DNA of 64,000 bases, taken from positions 1 through 64,000 of the forward strand of contig JAISCE010000021.1 of the NCBI GenBank assembly GCA_031265765.1. Direction: 5' to 3'. This document shows positions 1-8,480 of this stretch, piece by piece. Position 1 is the stretch's first letter. Each line of letters starts with the position of its first letter. Below the pieces are notes generated by a model. It had not been told where the DNA came from. It saw nothing but the letters and a program-made list of their open reading frames with translations, and ran no database searches. The DNA comes from Azoarcus sp. (GTDB lineage Bacteria > Pseudomonadota > Gammaproteobacteria > Burkholderiales > Rhodocyclaceae). The position numbers and the translations under genes are program-made.

Positions 1-213
1 GAAGGCCGTATGGAAGGACGCATGGAAGGACGCACGGAAGGCGAGGCGGCTGTTCTCGCCCGCTTGTTGGCACGCCGCTTCGGCTCCTTGCCGGAATGGG
101 CGCGGGCGCGTCTGCGCCAGGCCGATGCCGCCCAACTGGAAACCTGGGCCGACGCCGTGCTGGAGGCGGCAAGCCTGACGGACGTATTGGGTTCGCCGCC
201 GGATCCGCATTGA
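1..213 (+). CDS. C-terminal fragment of Rpn/DUF4351-type protein (5' end outside window)
   Basis: The reading frame is open at base 1 and ends with TGA at 211-213, so only the last 70 or so codons are visible. The fragment opens with short Glu-Gly-Arg repeats (EGRMEGRMEGRTEG). It continues with ARLLARRFGSLPEWARARL and ETWADAVLEA, which match the DUF4351 tail found at the end of Rpn-family (recombination-promoting nuclease/putative transposase) proteins. The PD-(D/E)XK nuclease part would lie upstream. The EGR repeats are typical of the linker in this family and vary in number between relatives. The family assignment rests on the tail alone. Confidence 0.7.
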   Translation, partial: EGRMEGRMEGRTEGEAAVLARLLARRFGSLPEWARARLRQADAAQLETWADAVLEAASLTDVLGSPPDPH

Positions 214-279
214 AGCGCGCGGCATCGGCGCGGGGATTTCACCGCGCCCGATAGATACGCCATGAGCGCGGCACCTCCC

Positions 280-1233
280 TTACCGGCGTTTTTTCGGATG
301 GCGCGCGGCCTGGGGCTCGAAGCGGTAAAACAGATTGGGCTCGGAAACCATGTAGATGACGCCGTTTTCGTCGACCGTCACGCCTTCGGCCTGCGGCACA
401 GGGCGCGTCAGGCCATGCCAGCCAGGCCACAGGAGCAGGATACCGAGCAGTTCGCCATCGGGGGCGTATTCGGCCAGCAGGGCGGATTCGTCGCTCAGGA
501 GCAGGAGGTTGCCGGTCGTGTCGACCAGGCTCAGGGAGGACAGGTCGCGCATGAAGCGCGCGAAGGGTTGCCGGGCCCGCCATTCGCGGATTTGCAGGTT
601 CATTCTGCCGTCCCATTCCGACAGTCCATCGATGACGAAGACGGTCGCCGGTGTTTTTTCCTTGGCGACGAACAGGCGTTGCCGTTTTTCGTTCCAGGCG
701 AGGCCCTCGAAGCCGAGGTTGCCGCCGGACATGATGTCCAGGGCGAGCCGGGGCATGCCGCCAAGGTCGATGCGGTCGGTTTGCCGCGTGACCGGGATGC
801 GGCGGATTTCGTACCTGCGTTCGTCGGCAAGCACGAATAATTCATTCCGCATATGGGTGATGCCTTCAGGGTCTTGCGCGCCGTCGACCGGGATCGTCCT
901 GAGCAGTTCGCCGTCCGTCGTGAGTTCCGCGATCTGCGGCGGGTTGTTGATGACGGTGAACAGGGTGCCGCTTCGGGGGTCGTAGGTCAGTGCCGAGACG
1001 TTGTCCTTCAGGCCCGCGATGGGCCGGGCTTCGATGACGGTTCGATAGGACGTCAAGCCGAGGCCGGATTTGCCGGTTTCCGCGTCCGGCCAGTACCAGA
1101 GGAGCGCGAACAGCCGGAAATACCAGACGAAACAGGCGACCGGCGCGCACAGGGCGAGCGCCGAAAAGCAGAAAAGCCAACGCTTCGGTGTCATCGACGG
1201 AACCATCGCCGCGTCGGTTCGGACAGCTTGCAT
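280..1233 (-). CDS. SdiA-regulated-domain (YjiK-like) membrane-anchored protein
   Basis: A 317-residue protein with one N-terminal membrane segment at about residues 18-47 (LFCFSALALCAPVACFVWYF), followed by an exported beta-propeller-like domain. Repeated blocks such as NVSALTYDPRSGTLFTVIN, DPEGITHMRNELFVLADERR and NLGFEGLAWNEKRQRLFVAKE are characteristic of the SdiA-regulated domain family. The molecular function of that family is not established. I chose the ATG at 1233 because an AGGGA sequence lies about 8 bases upstream; ATGs at 1206 and 1194 are possible alternatives. The gene is convergent with the preceding partial gene and divergent from the PepSY gene. Confidence 0.75.
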   Translation of the reverse strand: MQAVRTDAAMVPSMTPKRWLFCFSALALCAPVACFVWYFRLFALLWYWPDAETGKSGLGLTSYRTVIEARPIAGLKDNVSALTYDPRSGTLFTVINNPPQIAELTTDGELLRTIPVDGAQDPEGITHMRNELFVLADERRYEIRRIPVTRQTDRIDLGGMPRLALDIMSGGNLGFEGLAWNEKRQRLFVAKEKTPATVFVIDGLSEWDGRMNLQIREWRARQPFARFMRDLSSLSLVDTTGNLLLLSDESALLAEYAPDGELLGILLLWPGWHGLTRPVPQAEGVTVDENGVIYMVSEPNLFYRFEPQAARHPKKRR

Positions 1234-1309
1234 CCAGAATCCCTATTTCGTAGATTACGTTGTGGACGCCAACTGGTTTTCCGACAATTCAGTGAAAAGG
1301 AGAGTTGAA

Positions 1310-1774
1310 ATGCCCAATCGCCATCATACCTTGAGAAACGGTCTTGCCAGCGCCGGACTGGCGCTGATGCTGCTGCACGGTTCGGCGGCCACGGCGGCGG
1401 CTTCCGCACAGGAGGCCCGCGAGATTCTGCAAGCGAAGGCTTATACCGCTATCCACGATCTGAAATTGCGCCACGGTTTCTGGACGGCGGAAGTCACTGC
1501 CCATGGCGGCGCGCGCGTCGATGTGCTGATCGACGGCGACAACCGGATCGTCGAGGCGGGAGGACAAGGCACCGCCAGCGCCAGGAATGTGATAGCGCGC
1601 CTGCAAAGCCTGGGCTACAGGCAAATCAGGGACGTCGAACTGGACGATGCTTTTTGGGAGGCCGAGGCGCGCAACGCGGCGGGTATCGAGGTGGAGGTCG
1701 TGCTGCATCCGGTGACGCTGGAGGTGCTTTCCGAGATCGAAGACGATGCGGGGCGCGTTTCTCCCCGCCGATGA
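1310..1774 (+). CDS. Periplasmic PepSY-like domain protein
   Basis: A 154-residue protein starting at ATG 1310, behind a clear AAAGGAGAG ribosome binding site (1296-1304). The N-terminus is a signal peptide (about residues 1-30, ending near ATAAASA). Two similar segments follow: AYTAIHDLKLRHGFWTAEV and GYRQIRDVELDDAFWEAEA. Each continues into beta strands of the PepSY fold (VDVLIDGDNRIVEA and IEVEVVLHPVTLEVLSEIE). Tandem PepSY-like domains of this kind are common small periplasmic proteins in Betaproteobacteria and are thought to act in the cell envelope; a specific role cannot be read from the sequence. It is transcribed alone, convergent with the secretion operon. Confidence 0.75.
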   Translation: MPNRHHTLRNGLASAGLALMLLHGSAATAAASAQEAREILQAKAYTAIHDLKLRHGFWTAEVTAHGGARVDVLIDGDNRIVEAGGQGTASARNVIARLQSLGYRQIRDVELDDAFWEAEARNAAGIEVEVVLHPVTLEVLSEIEDDAGRVSPRR

Positions 1775-1796
1775 GGCATCCGTTGCGGCAGCCCCG

Positions 1797-2561
1797 TCAG
1801 CCCTCTCCCGGCGGGGGAAGGGGCGGGAATGAGGGCGGCATGCCGTCGATGCCCTCCGCGCCGGGCGGCAGATAGGGATAGGGCGGCGGGGATGCGTCGC
1901 CAGGCATGCCGCCAGCGGGGGGGGGCGCATTGGGCGGCATGTAGGGATAGGGCGTCTGGGGGGCGCCGTCGGGCATGTTGCCGCCGGGGGGCCTCGCACC
2001 GGGCGGCATATGGGGATAGGGCGGCGGCCGGGGCGCACCGCCGGGAGGCGTCTGGCCGGAGCCGCGCATCAATGGCAGGTCGCGCATTTCGCCGCCCCTC
2101 GCGAAGTACGCGACATTGTCCTGGATGCGGTCGAGCGTCCAGCCATCGAATTCTTCGCCCTGACGCACGCGCGATTGCCGTCCTCCGTGCGAGATGATGG
2201 CGATGCCGCCGTCCAGTTCGGAGGCGACGCCGATGAGGCGGACGCCGCTGAGAGTATCCGTCTCTATGGGCGCGGACATCGCGCCGGGAAAGGCGTGACC
2301 CTGCGCCTGACGGCCAGGCAGGAACAAGGGGCGCGCGGTAATGGCCGCGACGGCCTCGGGCGCAGCCGCGGGCAGGGCGACGGGGCGAACCGCGAGCATG
2401 GCGGGATCGGGGGCGACCGGCGCGGGCAAGGGACGCGCGGAACCCCATATCAGCCAATAGAAGGCAATCGCCACGCTCAGCGCGAGGCAGATCCAGGCCA
2501 GGCGCGCGACGGGATCGGGGCGGCGGGCGGGCGATTCCGGTTTCGGCTTTTCCGGTTTCAC
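1797..2561 (-). CDS. gspC: GspC-like type II secretion protein with proline-rich repeat tail
   Basis: A 254-residue inner-membrane protein and last gene of the type II secretion operon. A short cytoplasmic N-terminus and one membrane segment (about 21-40) are followed by a homology-region-like domain (about 72-165; ITARPLFLPGR, LSGVRLIGVASELDGGIAII, FDGWTLDRI). In GspC this domain binds the secretin. There is no PDZ domain. The protein ends in a Pro/Gly-rich tail of three 23-residue units starting at residues 181, 204 and 227 (PYPHMPPGAR, PYPYMPPNAP, PYPYLPPGAE). The start codon overlaps the gspM stop (ATGA), so translation is probably coupled. The gene is at the operon end rather than the usual start, so the name gspC is by domain only. 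Confidence 0.65.
   Translation of the reverse strand: MKPEKPKPESPARRPDPVARLAWICLALSVAIAFYWLIWGSARPLPAPVAPDPAMLAVRPVALPAAAPEAVAAITARPLFLPGRQAQGHAFPGAMSAPIETDTLSGVRLIGVASELDGGIAIISHGGRQSRVRQGEEFDGWTLDRIQDNVAYFARGGEMRDLPLMRGSGQTPPGGAPRPPPYPHMPPGARPPGGNMPDGAPQTPYPYMPPNAPPPAGGMPGDASPPPYPYLPPGAEGIDGMPPSFPPLPPPGEG
1815..2021 (-). repeat. Three tandem 69-bp units encoding a 23-residue Pro/Gly repeat
   Basis: The units run 2021-1953, 1952-1884 and 1883-1815 on the minus strand. Each begins with codons for PYPH or PYPY and continues with M/L-P-P. The period is exactly 69 bp, so copy number can change without a frameshift. The third unit diverges after about 10 codons. The array lies inside the GspC-like gene and encodes its C-terminal tail. 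Confidence 0.8.
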
Positions 2562-3127
2562 GATGCCTGCCTCAACACGCTGAACCGCGCCTGCACGGCC
2601 AGATGTCCATTGGCATTGCGTCCCGCCGCGAGGGTAAGGCCATCGACGTATACCGTGGGCGTCTGTTGGACGAGCATCTGCAAGAATTGCTGCAATTGCT
2701 CGTGCGAAGCTTCAAAGCTCATGGCCACTACGACTTGCCCGAAGCCGTCTTCCGTCTTGCCTTCGACGACCTGGCTGCCGCCGATTGCCATGCCGGCGCT
2801 GTCGGCGGCGGTGCGCAGCCGTTGTTGCAAGTCGGCGCCGACGCGGTCGGCGGGCAGTTCGCCCGAATAGGCCGTCGCCAGCAGCGCGCCTTCGGCGGCT
2901 TCGCGCGCTTCCCGCACCTGTTGCGCCGCATCGCGCAGGCCCCGCAACCGGGCGAGCCGCGATTCGCCTTGTTCAAGGGCGGCGCTGGCCGAAAACCATT
3001 GGTGTATGAGGCAGCCCGCGGCGAAGAATACGGGGACGAGCGCGGCGAGAACGGACAGGGCGACGGACAGGCCCGCCCGGCTGCGGAGAAAGCGGAAGGA
3101 AGATGCGGTGAAGGGGACGCGCATCAT
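2558..3127 (-). CDS. gspM: Type II secretion inner-membrane platform protein GspM-like
   Basis: A 189-residue bitopic membrane protein. A short Arg-rich N-terminus precedes one membrane segment (about residues 18-43, LSVALSVLAALVPVFFAAGCL). A periplasmic heptad-rich stretch follows, then a ferredoxin-like domain that includes FGQVVVAMSFEASHEQLQQF. This is the architecture of GspM/PilO-type subunits, which pair with GspL in the inner-membrane platform. Two adjacent ATGs exist at 3127 and 3124. The first forms an ATGA overlap with the gspL stop and was chosen for that reason. The gene sits directly between gspL and the GspC-like gene. Confidence 0.8.
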   Translation of the reverse strand: MMRVPFTASSFRFLRSRAGLSVALSVLAALVPVFFAAGCLIHQWFSASAALEQGESRLARLRGLRDAAQQVREAREAAEGALLATAYSGELPADRVGADLQQRLRTAADSAGMAIGGSQVVEGKTEDGFGQVVVAMSFEASHEQLQQFLQMLVQQTPTVYVDGLTLAAGRNANGHLAVQARFSVLRQAS

Positions 3128-4179
3128 GAAGCGTCCGTTCCGGTCTGTCCCGCTCCGGGTTCCGGGGCGTCGTCGTCGCTGAAGCGGAATTCGACCGAAA
3201 ACGATTCTTGTCCGCTTGCCGGGTCGCGGGCGATCGCCGCAGGGGCGCGCACGTCGTGGAAACCGGGCTGCGCGGTCAGGATTTCCATGATCCTGGCGGC
3301 ATTGTCGGCCAGGCCGGCGATGGCGACGCTGCGGCCATGCAGTTCGAGGCGAGTCAGATGAACGGTATCGGGCAGCAATATCGACAGACGCCCGAGAAGC
3401 GCCCGCGGGTCCGGATGGCCGCTGGCATAGGCGGCCATGGCCGACATCCGGGCATGAGCTTGCGCCAGGGCGTCGCGGTCGGCGACTGCCGTGGCGACTT
3501 CCCGTCCGGCGGCATCGAGCCGGGCGTCGAGTTCGGACACGTCCCATTGCTTGCGGAGCATGGGCGAGGCGAGGAGCGCCAGAAAGAGAAAGGCGGACAA
3601 GGCCGTGAGCGCGCCGAGCTTCCAGTAACGGCGGCGCGTTCGCATCGTGCGCCGCCCTTCGCCATAGCCTTGCAGGACGATGGGCGCGTCCCCGGCGGTA
3701 TTCATGGCCCAGATTTCGACACCGGACAAGTAGTGCCGGTTGACCGCGCGGGAAAGAAAATCATCGACGTGTTCGCGCGAGGCCATGACCAGTTCGACTT
3801 CCACGCCGGAAGCCGTCGGTCTCGCCCGCCAGCCCCAGACGGTTTTTTCGGGCGGGAAGGGGCTTGCGCCGGTCAGCGCCAGTCCGATGGCTTCCCGCTG
3901 GGCCGGGGCGGCCAGGGAAGGCATGGGCAACAGACGGCGCAGCAGCAGGCTTTCGGGCAGCACAAGGGCATTGGCGGCATAAGCGCCCGAATCGGGGCCG
4001 GCGGGCCACACACCCTTGCTGCCGTCCGCATGGCGCACGCGCACGGGTTCGGGCGGCAGCAGGCGGACGAAAAACGGCCATTGCAGGGCTTCGCTCCAGC
4101 CCTGGCGCAAAAAATCCGGTATCCGGGCCAGGTCGAACCCGAAAAGCATGAGCTTGCCGCGCGCCCGTTCCGTGGTCAT
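3124..4179 (-). CDS. gspL: Type II secretion protein GspL
   Basis: A 351-residue GspL. The cytoplasmic actin-like domain (about 1-165; NALVLPESLLLRRLLPMPSL, ASPFPPEKTVWGWRA) links the ATPase GspE to the membrane. A membrane segment follows (about 180-200, LGALTALSAFLFLALLAS), then a periplasmic PilN-like domain (about 205-340; LLGRLSILLPDTVHLTRLEL). The frame is open further upstream, but the ATG at 4179 overlaps the gspK stop as ATGA and gives the usual family length. Within the cluster it would pair with GspM and recruit GspE. Confidence 0.85.
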   Translation of the reverse strand: MTTERARGKLMLFGFDLARIPDFLRQGWSEALQWPFFVRLLPPEPVRVRHADGSKGVWPAGPDSGAYAANALVLPESLLLRRLLPMPSLAAPAQREAIGLALTGASPFPPEKTVWGWRARPTASGVEVELVMASREHVDDFLSRAVNRHYLSGVEIWAMNTAGDAPIVLQGYGEGRRTMRTRRRYWKLGALTALSAFLFLALLASPMLRKQWDVSELDARLDAAGREVATAVADRDALAQAHARMSAMAAYASGHPDPRALLGRLSILLPDTVHLTRLELHGRSVAIAGLADNAARIMEILTAQPGFHDVRAPAAIARDPASGQESFSVEFRFSDDDAPEPGAGQTGTDAS

Positions 4180-5096
4180 GATCCGTCCGCCGCCGTGAAA
4201 TGCACGGGTTCCGCGCGTATCGTCCGCCATGGCGTGCCGTCCGGGTCGGACTCGAGCAACAGCCAGCGCCCCCGCACGGCGCGCCGTCCGCCGTCCGCCG
4301 GCATCGAGGCCAGCACATGCAAGACATTGCCCACGTTTCCCGCCCTCAGGAATGTCTGTTCGAGCGTGGAGGTGTCGATGCCGGTTTCCCCGGCGTCGCG
4401 GGCCATGGCAATGCGCTTCGCCTCGCCGTCGTTGCCCTGGCACAGCACGGTGAGTACCGGCATGGACGCCGACATGGGGTTGACGCCCGCTCCACCCGAA
4501 GACCAGACGGTCGTAAAGGGTTGGATTCTAGCAAAGAGATCGAAATCGACGCCGAGAACCTGCATCAAGTCCTCGGGCGCGAGAAAGCGGTCGTTGCGCG
4601 GACGCCAGCCCAGGCCGGCGGCGGCATAGCTGTCGGCTTCGGCCCCGTCCGGCAGGGGACTTTCGTCCTGGTCGCGCCAGTCGATGACGCGCTGCGCCAA
4701 TTGGCGCGCTTGATTCGGCGGCAGCCCCGCGCCATGCAGGAACAGGGCTTGCAACAGATTTTCCGGCGCGCTGTTGAGGTCGATGTAGCCGGAAGCGGGC
4801 GCGATTTCGACTTCGATCTCCACCCCTTCAAAAACATAACGTGTATGCAGGAGACGGTCCGGCGGCGACTCGGCGCTTGCCCAGTCGAGCACCGCGATCT
4901 GGATTGCCGCATCGCCGAGCGCCGCCGTCCGCCCGCTGTCGAGCCGGAGTTGCGTTTCCAGCATTTCGCCGCTTGATATCGTCAGCAGCCCGGCCACCAG
5001 CACGGAGAGCGCCGCGACGAACCACAATACCGCGATAAGGGCGAATCCCCGGCAGGCCGGGCGGGAAAGGCGGCGGCGCATCGTCCCGCCGGTCAT
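4176..5096 (-). CDS. gspK: Type II secretion minor pseudopilin GspK
   Basis: A 306-residue minor pseudopilin that caps the pseudopilus tip. It has a type III (prepilin) leader with cleavage expected after Gly17, then a hydrophobic helix (FALIAVLWFVAALSVLVAGL). GspK characteristically lacks the conserved Glu at mature position 5, and here that position is Ala. The globular part contains GYIDLNSAPENLLQAL, typical of the GspK alpha domain, and a long C-terminal region. The ATG at 5096 overlaps the gspJ stop; another ATG at 5081 would shorten the leader. It would form a tip complex with the GspI and GspJ encoded next door. Confidence 0.9.
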   Translation of the reverse strand: MTGGTMRRRLSRPACRGFALIAVLWFVAALSVLVAGLLTISSGEMLETQLRLDSGRTAALGDAAIQIAVLDWASAESPPDRLLHTRYVFEGVEIEVEIAPASGYIDLNSAPENLLQALFLHGAGLPPNQARQLAQRVIDWRDQDESPLPDGAEADSYAAAGLGWRPRNDRFLAPEDLMQVLGVDFDLFARIQPFTTVWSSGGAGVNPMSASMPVLTVLCQGNDGEAKRIAMARDAGETGIDTSTLEQTFLRAGNVGNVLHVLASMPADGGRRAVRGRWLLLESDPDGTPWRTIRAEPVHFTAADGS

Positions 5097-5824
5097 GGCA
5101 ACGGTGACAGCTGGAAGGGCGGCGACGAGGAAACCTGGTTACGCTGCTCGCCGCCCGCTTCGTCGATGGCCCCGAGGGAGGCGACTACGGGCGGCCAGGC
5201 CGCGCCCCTGGCCGCGAGTTCGATACGCACCCGCGCGGGCAGATTGTCGGTATCGGTCCAGTCTTCGCGCCATACCGCCTCCTCGTCGACGCGGGCGGGA
5301 TGGCTTTGATAGGCGATGCGAAAACCGGAGACTTCCTCGGTCAATGTTTGCGTCTGGAAGACGGCGGCGGCGCCGGCGAATGTATCTTCCTTGACGTAGG
5401 GCGCGTAATGCAGCGTCAGGCACATGCCGGAACCGCAAGGTTCGAGACCGATCATGAAGCGATGCAGGCCGCCGACGCCGTGGCGCGCGGGCATGACGCC
5501 AAGCCACTGCACTGTCGTCGGCCCGCCGCGAAAATGGATCGCCTCGCTTTGGTCTGGCAGCGTCTGCTTGATCTGGCCGATGGCGGAAGACAGGGTGGCG
5601 CGCAGGAATTCGCCCGCCAGCCACTCGCGCCCGCCCCTGCCCGCGTGTTCGTCGAGCCGCGTGGCGGTTTTTCCCAGCGTGGCAAAGGCGCTTACCAGCC
5701 CCAGCATGATGAACGACATCAAGGCCAGCGCGATGACGACTTCGACCAGGGTGAAGCCCCGCGCGATGCCGCTTCCCGCCGGGAATGCCTGCTTTCGGGG
5801 GGGCAGGTTCAGCGCGGACGCCAT
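5093..5824 (-). CDS. gspJ: Type II secretion minor pseudopilin GspJ
   Basis: A 243-residue pseudopilin with prepilin leader ...ARG|FTLVEVVIALALM; cleavage is expected after Gly23 and Glu28 is at mature position 5. The rest is the beta-rich GspJ domain with an extended C-terminal part containing two Cys (ECGSGMC-like stretch, residues CGSGMC). GspJ joins GspI and GspK at the pseudopilus tip. The gene follows gspI after a 16-bp gap and its stop overlaps the gspK start. Confidence 0.85.
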   Translation of the reverse strand: MASALNLPPRKQAFPAGSGIARGFTLVEVVIALALMSFIMLGLVSAFATLGKTATRLDEHAGRGGREWLAGEFLRATLSSAIGQIKQTLPDQSEAIHFRGGPTTVQWLGVMPARHGVGGLHRFMIGLEPCGSGMCLTLHYAPYVKEDTFAGAAAVFQTQTLTEEVSGFRIAYQSHPARVDEEAVWREDWTDTDNLPARVRIELAARGAAWPPVVASLGAIDEAGGEQRNQVSSSPPFQLSPLP

Positions 5825-5840
5825 GGATCTTCGCCGCCCG

Positions 5841-6245
5841 TTATTCCGTTTGCCGCGCCGAATCCAGCGGCGACCGGCGTTCGGGCAGCAAACTTGTCAG
5901 TTTCAGGCCGCGACGCCCATTGTCCCAGCTGACGCTCGCTTCGACCCGGTGCAATGCCCAACCCTTCTCCCGCCGGGGTTGGAAAGGCGCGGCGGCGAGT
6001 TGCCAGTTCATGCCTCCGGCGCTGCCGCTGCTGCGCAAGCCCTCGGGCGGCACGCTCCATTGCCCGTCGAGCAGCGCCAGCGCCAGCGCGGTGGCGCGGG
6101 TGCGCGCTTCGGCTTCGAGCACGCCGCGCAGCGCACCGCCGCCGGCCCGGTAAATCGCTCCGAGCGACATTGCCATGATCGCCATGGCGACGACGACTTC
6201 CAGCAGGGAAAACCCGCCCCGACGGCGCATCGCCGCCCGCTTCAT
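5841..6245 (-). CDS. gspI: Type II secretion minor pseudopilin GspI
   Basis: A 134-residue minor pseudopilin. The leader MKRAAMRRRGG is cleaved after Gly11 and followed by FSLLEVVVAMAIMAMSLGAI, with Glu16 at mature position 5. The small C-terminal domain with MNWQLAAAPFQPR matches the GspI family. Length is typical for GspI (about 120-135). The start overlaps the gspH stop as ATGA. Confidence 0.85.
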   Translation of the reverse strand: MKRAAMRRRGGFSLLEVVVAMAIMAMSLGAIYRAGGGALRGVLEAEARTRATALALALLDGQWSVPPEGLRSSGSAGGMNWQLAAAPFQPRREKGWALHRVEASVSWDNGRRGLKLTSLLPERRSPLDSARQTE

Positions 6246-6745
6246 CCGGAAACTTCCTTCTGCTCGACCGAGCCGAACAGCCAGTCGACCCGCAGGCGCA
6301 CGCCCGAACCCGGCCCGCGCAGGAGGTCGACGCTGCCGCCGGTCGCGCCGCCTTCGGGGTGAAAGCGGATATGCCCCCGCCCGCGGCTATCGACTTCCTG
6401 TCCGGCAACGGTGAATTGCACGTCGACCGAGTCCGGAAAATGGCCGAGCGTCTTGCCGTCCACCCCATAGGCGCGCGTTTCCGGATCGATGTAGAACACT
6501 GTGGCCCGACCGCCGCGCACGGCCTCGACGCGCGCCTTGTTCATGCCCGCGAGCACGCCGCGCAGGGCGCTCCGGTATTCCATGGAGGCGCGCATTTTCG
6601 GATAAGCGGCGATCGACGCGCCAGCGGCCAGTCCGGCCACGGCAAGCGCCACGATCAATTCGAGCAGCGTAAAGCCGCCCGGACGCAGGCTGCGCGTCCT
6701 CAAAGGCGCACGGCGCGGAAACGATCCGTCACCAGTTGCCGACAT
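6242..6745 (-). CDS. gspH: Type II secretion minor pseudopilin GspH
   Basis: A 167-residue GspH/FimT-type pseudopilin. The leader is rather long (24 residues) and ends in ...LRPGG|FTLLELIVALAVAG, with Glu29 at mature position 5. The GspH core is recognisable in NKARVEAVRGGRATVFYIDP and GHIRFHPEGGATGGSVDL. The frame is open far upstream, but that part lies inside gspG. The ATG at 6745, which overlaps the 3' end of gspG by 17 bp, gives a normal leader and was chosen. GspH binds between the major pilin shaft and the tip complex. Confidence 0.8.
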   Translation of the reverse strand: MSATGDGSFPRRAPLRTRSLRPGGFTLLELIVALAVAGLAAGASIAAYPKMRASMEYRSALRGVLAGMNKARVEAVRGGRATVFYIDPETRAYGVDGKTLGHFPDSVDVQFTVAGQEVDSRGRGHIRFHPEGGATGGSVDLLRGPGSGVRLRVDWLFGSVEQKEVSG

Positions 6746-7172
6746 CGGCGTTCTCACCATCGCCGCCGGGGGAGCCGTCCTTGCCCAGGGAATAAATGTC
6801 GATGTCGCCGTGCCTGCCGGGCGCTTCATAGAGATAATCCCTGCCCCACGGGTCCTTGGGCACGTTGTTCTTTTCGAGATAGGGGCCATTCCAGCCCGGC
6901 GCGGCGGCGGGACGCGCCACCAGCGCGCCGAGACCTTCCGCCGCGCCGGGATAGCGGCCGACATCGAGCTTGAACATTTGCGCCGCATTTTCAAGATCCT
7001 TGATCTGCACGCTGGCGGTTTTCGTCTTGGCCCCGCCGAGCTGGCTCATGACCTTGGGGCCGACCAACCCCCCGAGCAGGGCGAGAATGGCCAGTACGAC
7101 GAGCAGTTCCAGGAGGGTAAAACCCGCGTGGCGACAGGCGAGGCTTTCGTGAGGGGATGCGGAATGGTTCAT
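6729..7172 (-). CDS. gspG: Type II secretion major pseudopilin GspG
   Basis: A 147-residue major pseudopilin. The leader ends at Gly17 and is followed by FTLLELLVVLAILALLGGLV, with Glu22 at mature position 5. The conserved GspG core is present: KDLENAAQMFKLDVGRYP, GLGALV, GWNGPYL, DPWGRDYLYEAPG. The C-terminal loop (DIYSLGKDGSPGGDGENADVG) carries the Asp-rich calcium site typical of GspG. Length and motifs are complete, so the shaft subunit of the machine appears functional. Confidence 0.92.
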   Translation of the reverse strand: MNHSASPHESLACRHAGFTLLELLVVLAILALLGGLVGPKVMSQLGGAKTKTASVQIKDLENAAQMFKLDVGRYPGAAEGLGALVARPAAAPGWNGPYLEKNNVPKDPWGRDYLYEAPGRHGDIDIYSLGKDGSPGGDGENADVGNW

Positions 7173-7238
7173 GGCGTTTCGATTCGGACAAGGTTGCGCC
7201 CAGGCCGGGCGGACAGCGCGATTGTAGGACTCCGGACG

Positions 7239-8480
7239 CTATCCCGCCAATTCGTTGACCGACAGGATGCCGAGCAGGATGGCGACGATGATCGAAGCGA
7301 TCGCCGCGCCCAGGATCAGGATGAGCGCCGGTTCGAGCAGGGCGAGCAGGCGCTTGATGCCCGCTTCGACCTCGCCGTCATGCACCCGCGCCAGTTCGAG
7401 CAGCATGGCGTCGAGCCGTCCGGTTTCTTCGCCGAGGCGCACCATGTTGAGCGCCAGCGGCGTAAAAAGGCCCGTCGCCTGCAAGGCGTCGGCCAGCCGC
7501 CCGCCCTGCTTGATCGCCGGGGCCACGCCGTCCATGGCCGCGCGCAGCCTGCGGTTGGACATGGTATCCGAGGCGATCCGAAGCGCGGTGACGATGGGCA
7601 CGCCGTTGCCGAGCAGGGTGCCCATGCTGCGGGTAAAGCGGGTCGCCTCGTATTTTTGCGCCACCGCGCCGATCACCGGCAACTTCAGCAGGCAGTCGTC
7701 GCGCCGGGCCTGCCCGGCGGGCGTGGCGAGCCAGCGGCGCAGGCCCGGCGCGAGTATCGCCACGGCCAGGGCCATCGCCCACCACCAGTCGGCAAAAAAA
7801 TGCCCGGCTGCCACGATGATGCGGGTCGGCATCGGCAGGGCGTCGCCGAGATCGCTGAAAAGCGTCTCGAACTGCGGCACGACGACGCCGAGCATGAGAA
7901 CGACCGAAATCGCCGCGACGAAGACGAGAATTGCCGGATAAATGAGGGCCGAGATCACCGACTCGCGCAGCGCCCGGAGGCGTTCGAGATGTTCGGCGAG
8001 GCGGTCGAGCACTTCGGCGAGTTGGCCGCCCGCCTCGCCGGAGCGCACCATGTTGATGTAGAAATCGCCGAAAAGCGCCCGATGCGGCGCGAGCGCCTGC
8101 GACAAGCCGCGCCCGGCCTTGACCGACTTGAAAATATCGTCGAGCAGCGCGCCCACCGAAGGCCGGGACGCCATGCCGATCAATATCCGCAGGGCGCGGT
8201 CGAGCGGCAGCCCGGCGCGCAGCATTACCGCCAGTTCGTTGGTGAGCGCACGAATATCGGCGGCGGCGACGCCTTTGTCGCGCCCGCGAAACGCGGATTT
8301 GTCCGCGCCGGACGCGGGCGCGGCGCGTCCGGCATCGAATGCCGCCGCCTCCACGACCTTGAGCGGCGTCAAGCCCTGCCCCAACAACTGGCGGCTGACC
8401 GCCTCGCGGCTGGCGGCGGACGCCCTGCCCTCCCGCACGCTGCCATCGGCCTTCGCGGCCTGCCAGACGAACTCAGGCAT
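7239..8480 (-). CDS. gspF: Type II secretion polytopic membrane protein GspF
   Basis: A 413-residue inner-membrane platform protein with two T2SSF domains (about 70-195 and 275-395), each followed by membrane segments. Examples are VISALIYPAILVFVAAISVV near residue 170 and the C-terminal ALILILGAAIASIIVAILLG. Family motifs seen include MLRAGLPLDRAL, SLGxxxGN-type TRSMGTLLGNGVPIV and LARVHDGEVEAGIKR. It overlaps the end of gspE by 8 bp. A 66-bp gap separates it from gspG. Confidence 0.9.
   Translation of the reverse strand: MPEFVWQAAKADGSVREGRASAASREAVSRQLLGQGLTPLKVVEAAAFDAGRAAPASGADKSAFRGRDKGVAAADIRALTNELAVMLRAGLPLDRALRILIGMASRPSVGALLDDIFKSVKAGRGLSQALAPHRALFGDFYINMVRSGEAGGQLAEVLDRLAEHLERLRALRESVISALIYPAILVFVAAISVVLMLGVVVPQFETLFSDLGDALPMPTRIIVAAGHFFADWWWAMALAVAILAPGLRRWLATPAGQARRDDCLLKLPVIGAVAQKYEATRFTRSMGTLLGNGVPIVTALRIASDTMSNRRLRAAMDGVAPAIKQGGRLADALQATGLFTPLALNMVRLGEETGRLDAMLLELARVHDGEVEAGIKRLLALLEPALILILGAAIASIIVAILLGILSVNELAG

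Noticed and set aside
6742..6994. Upstream extension of gspH within gspG
   Set aside because: It would add 83 residues before the prepilin leader, and the leader must be at the N-terminus.
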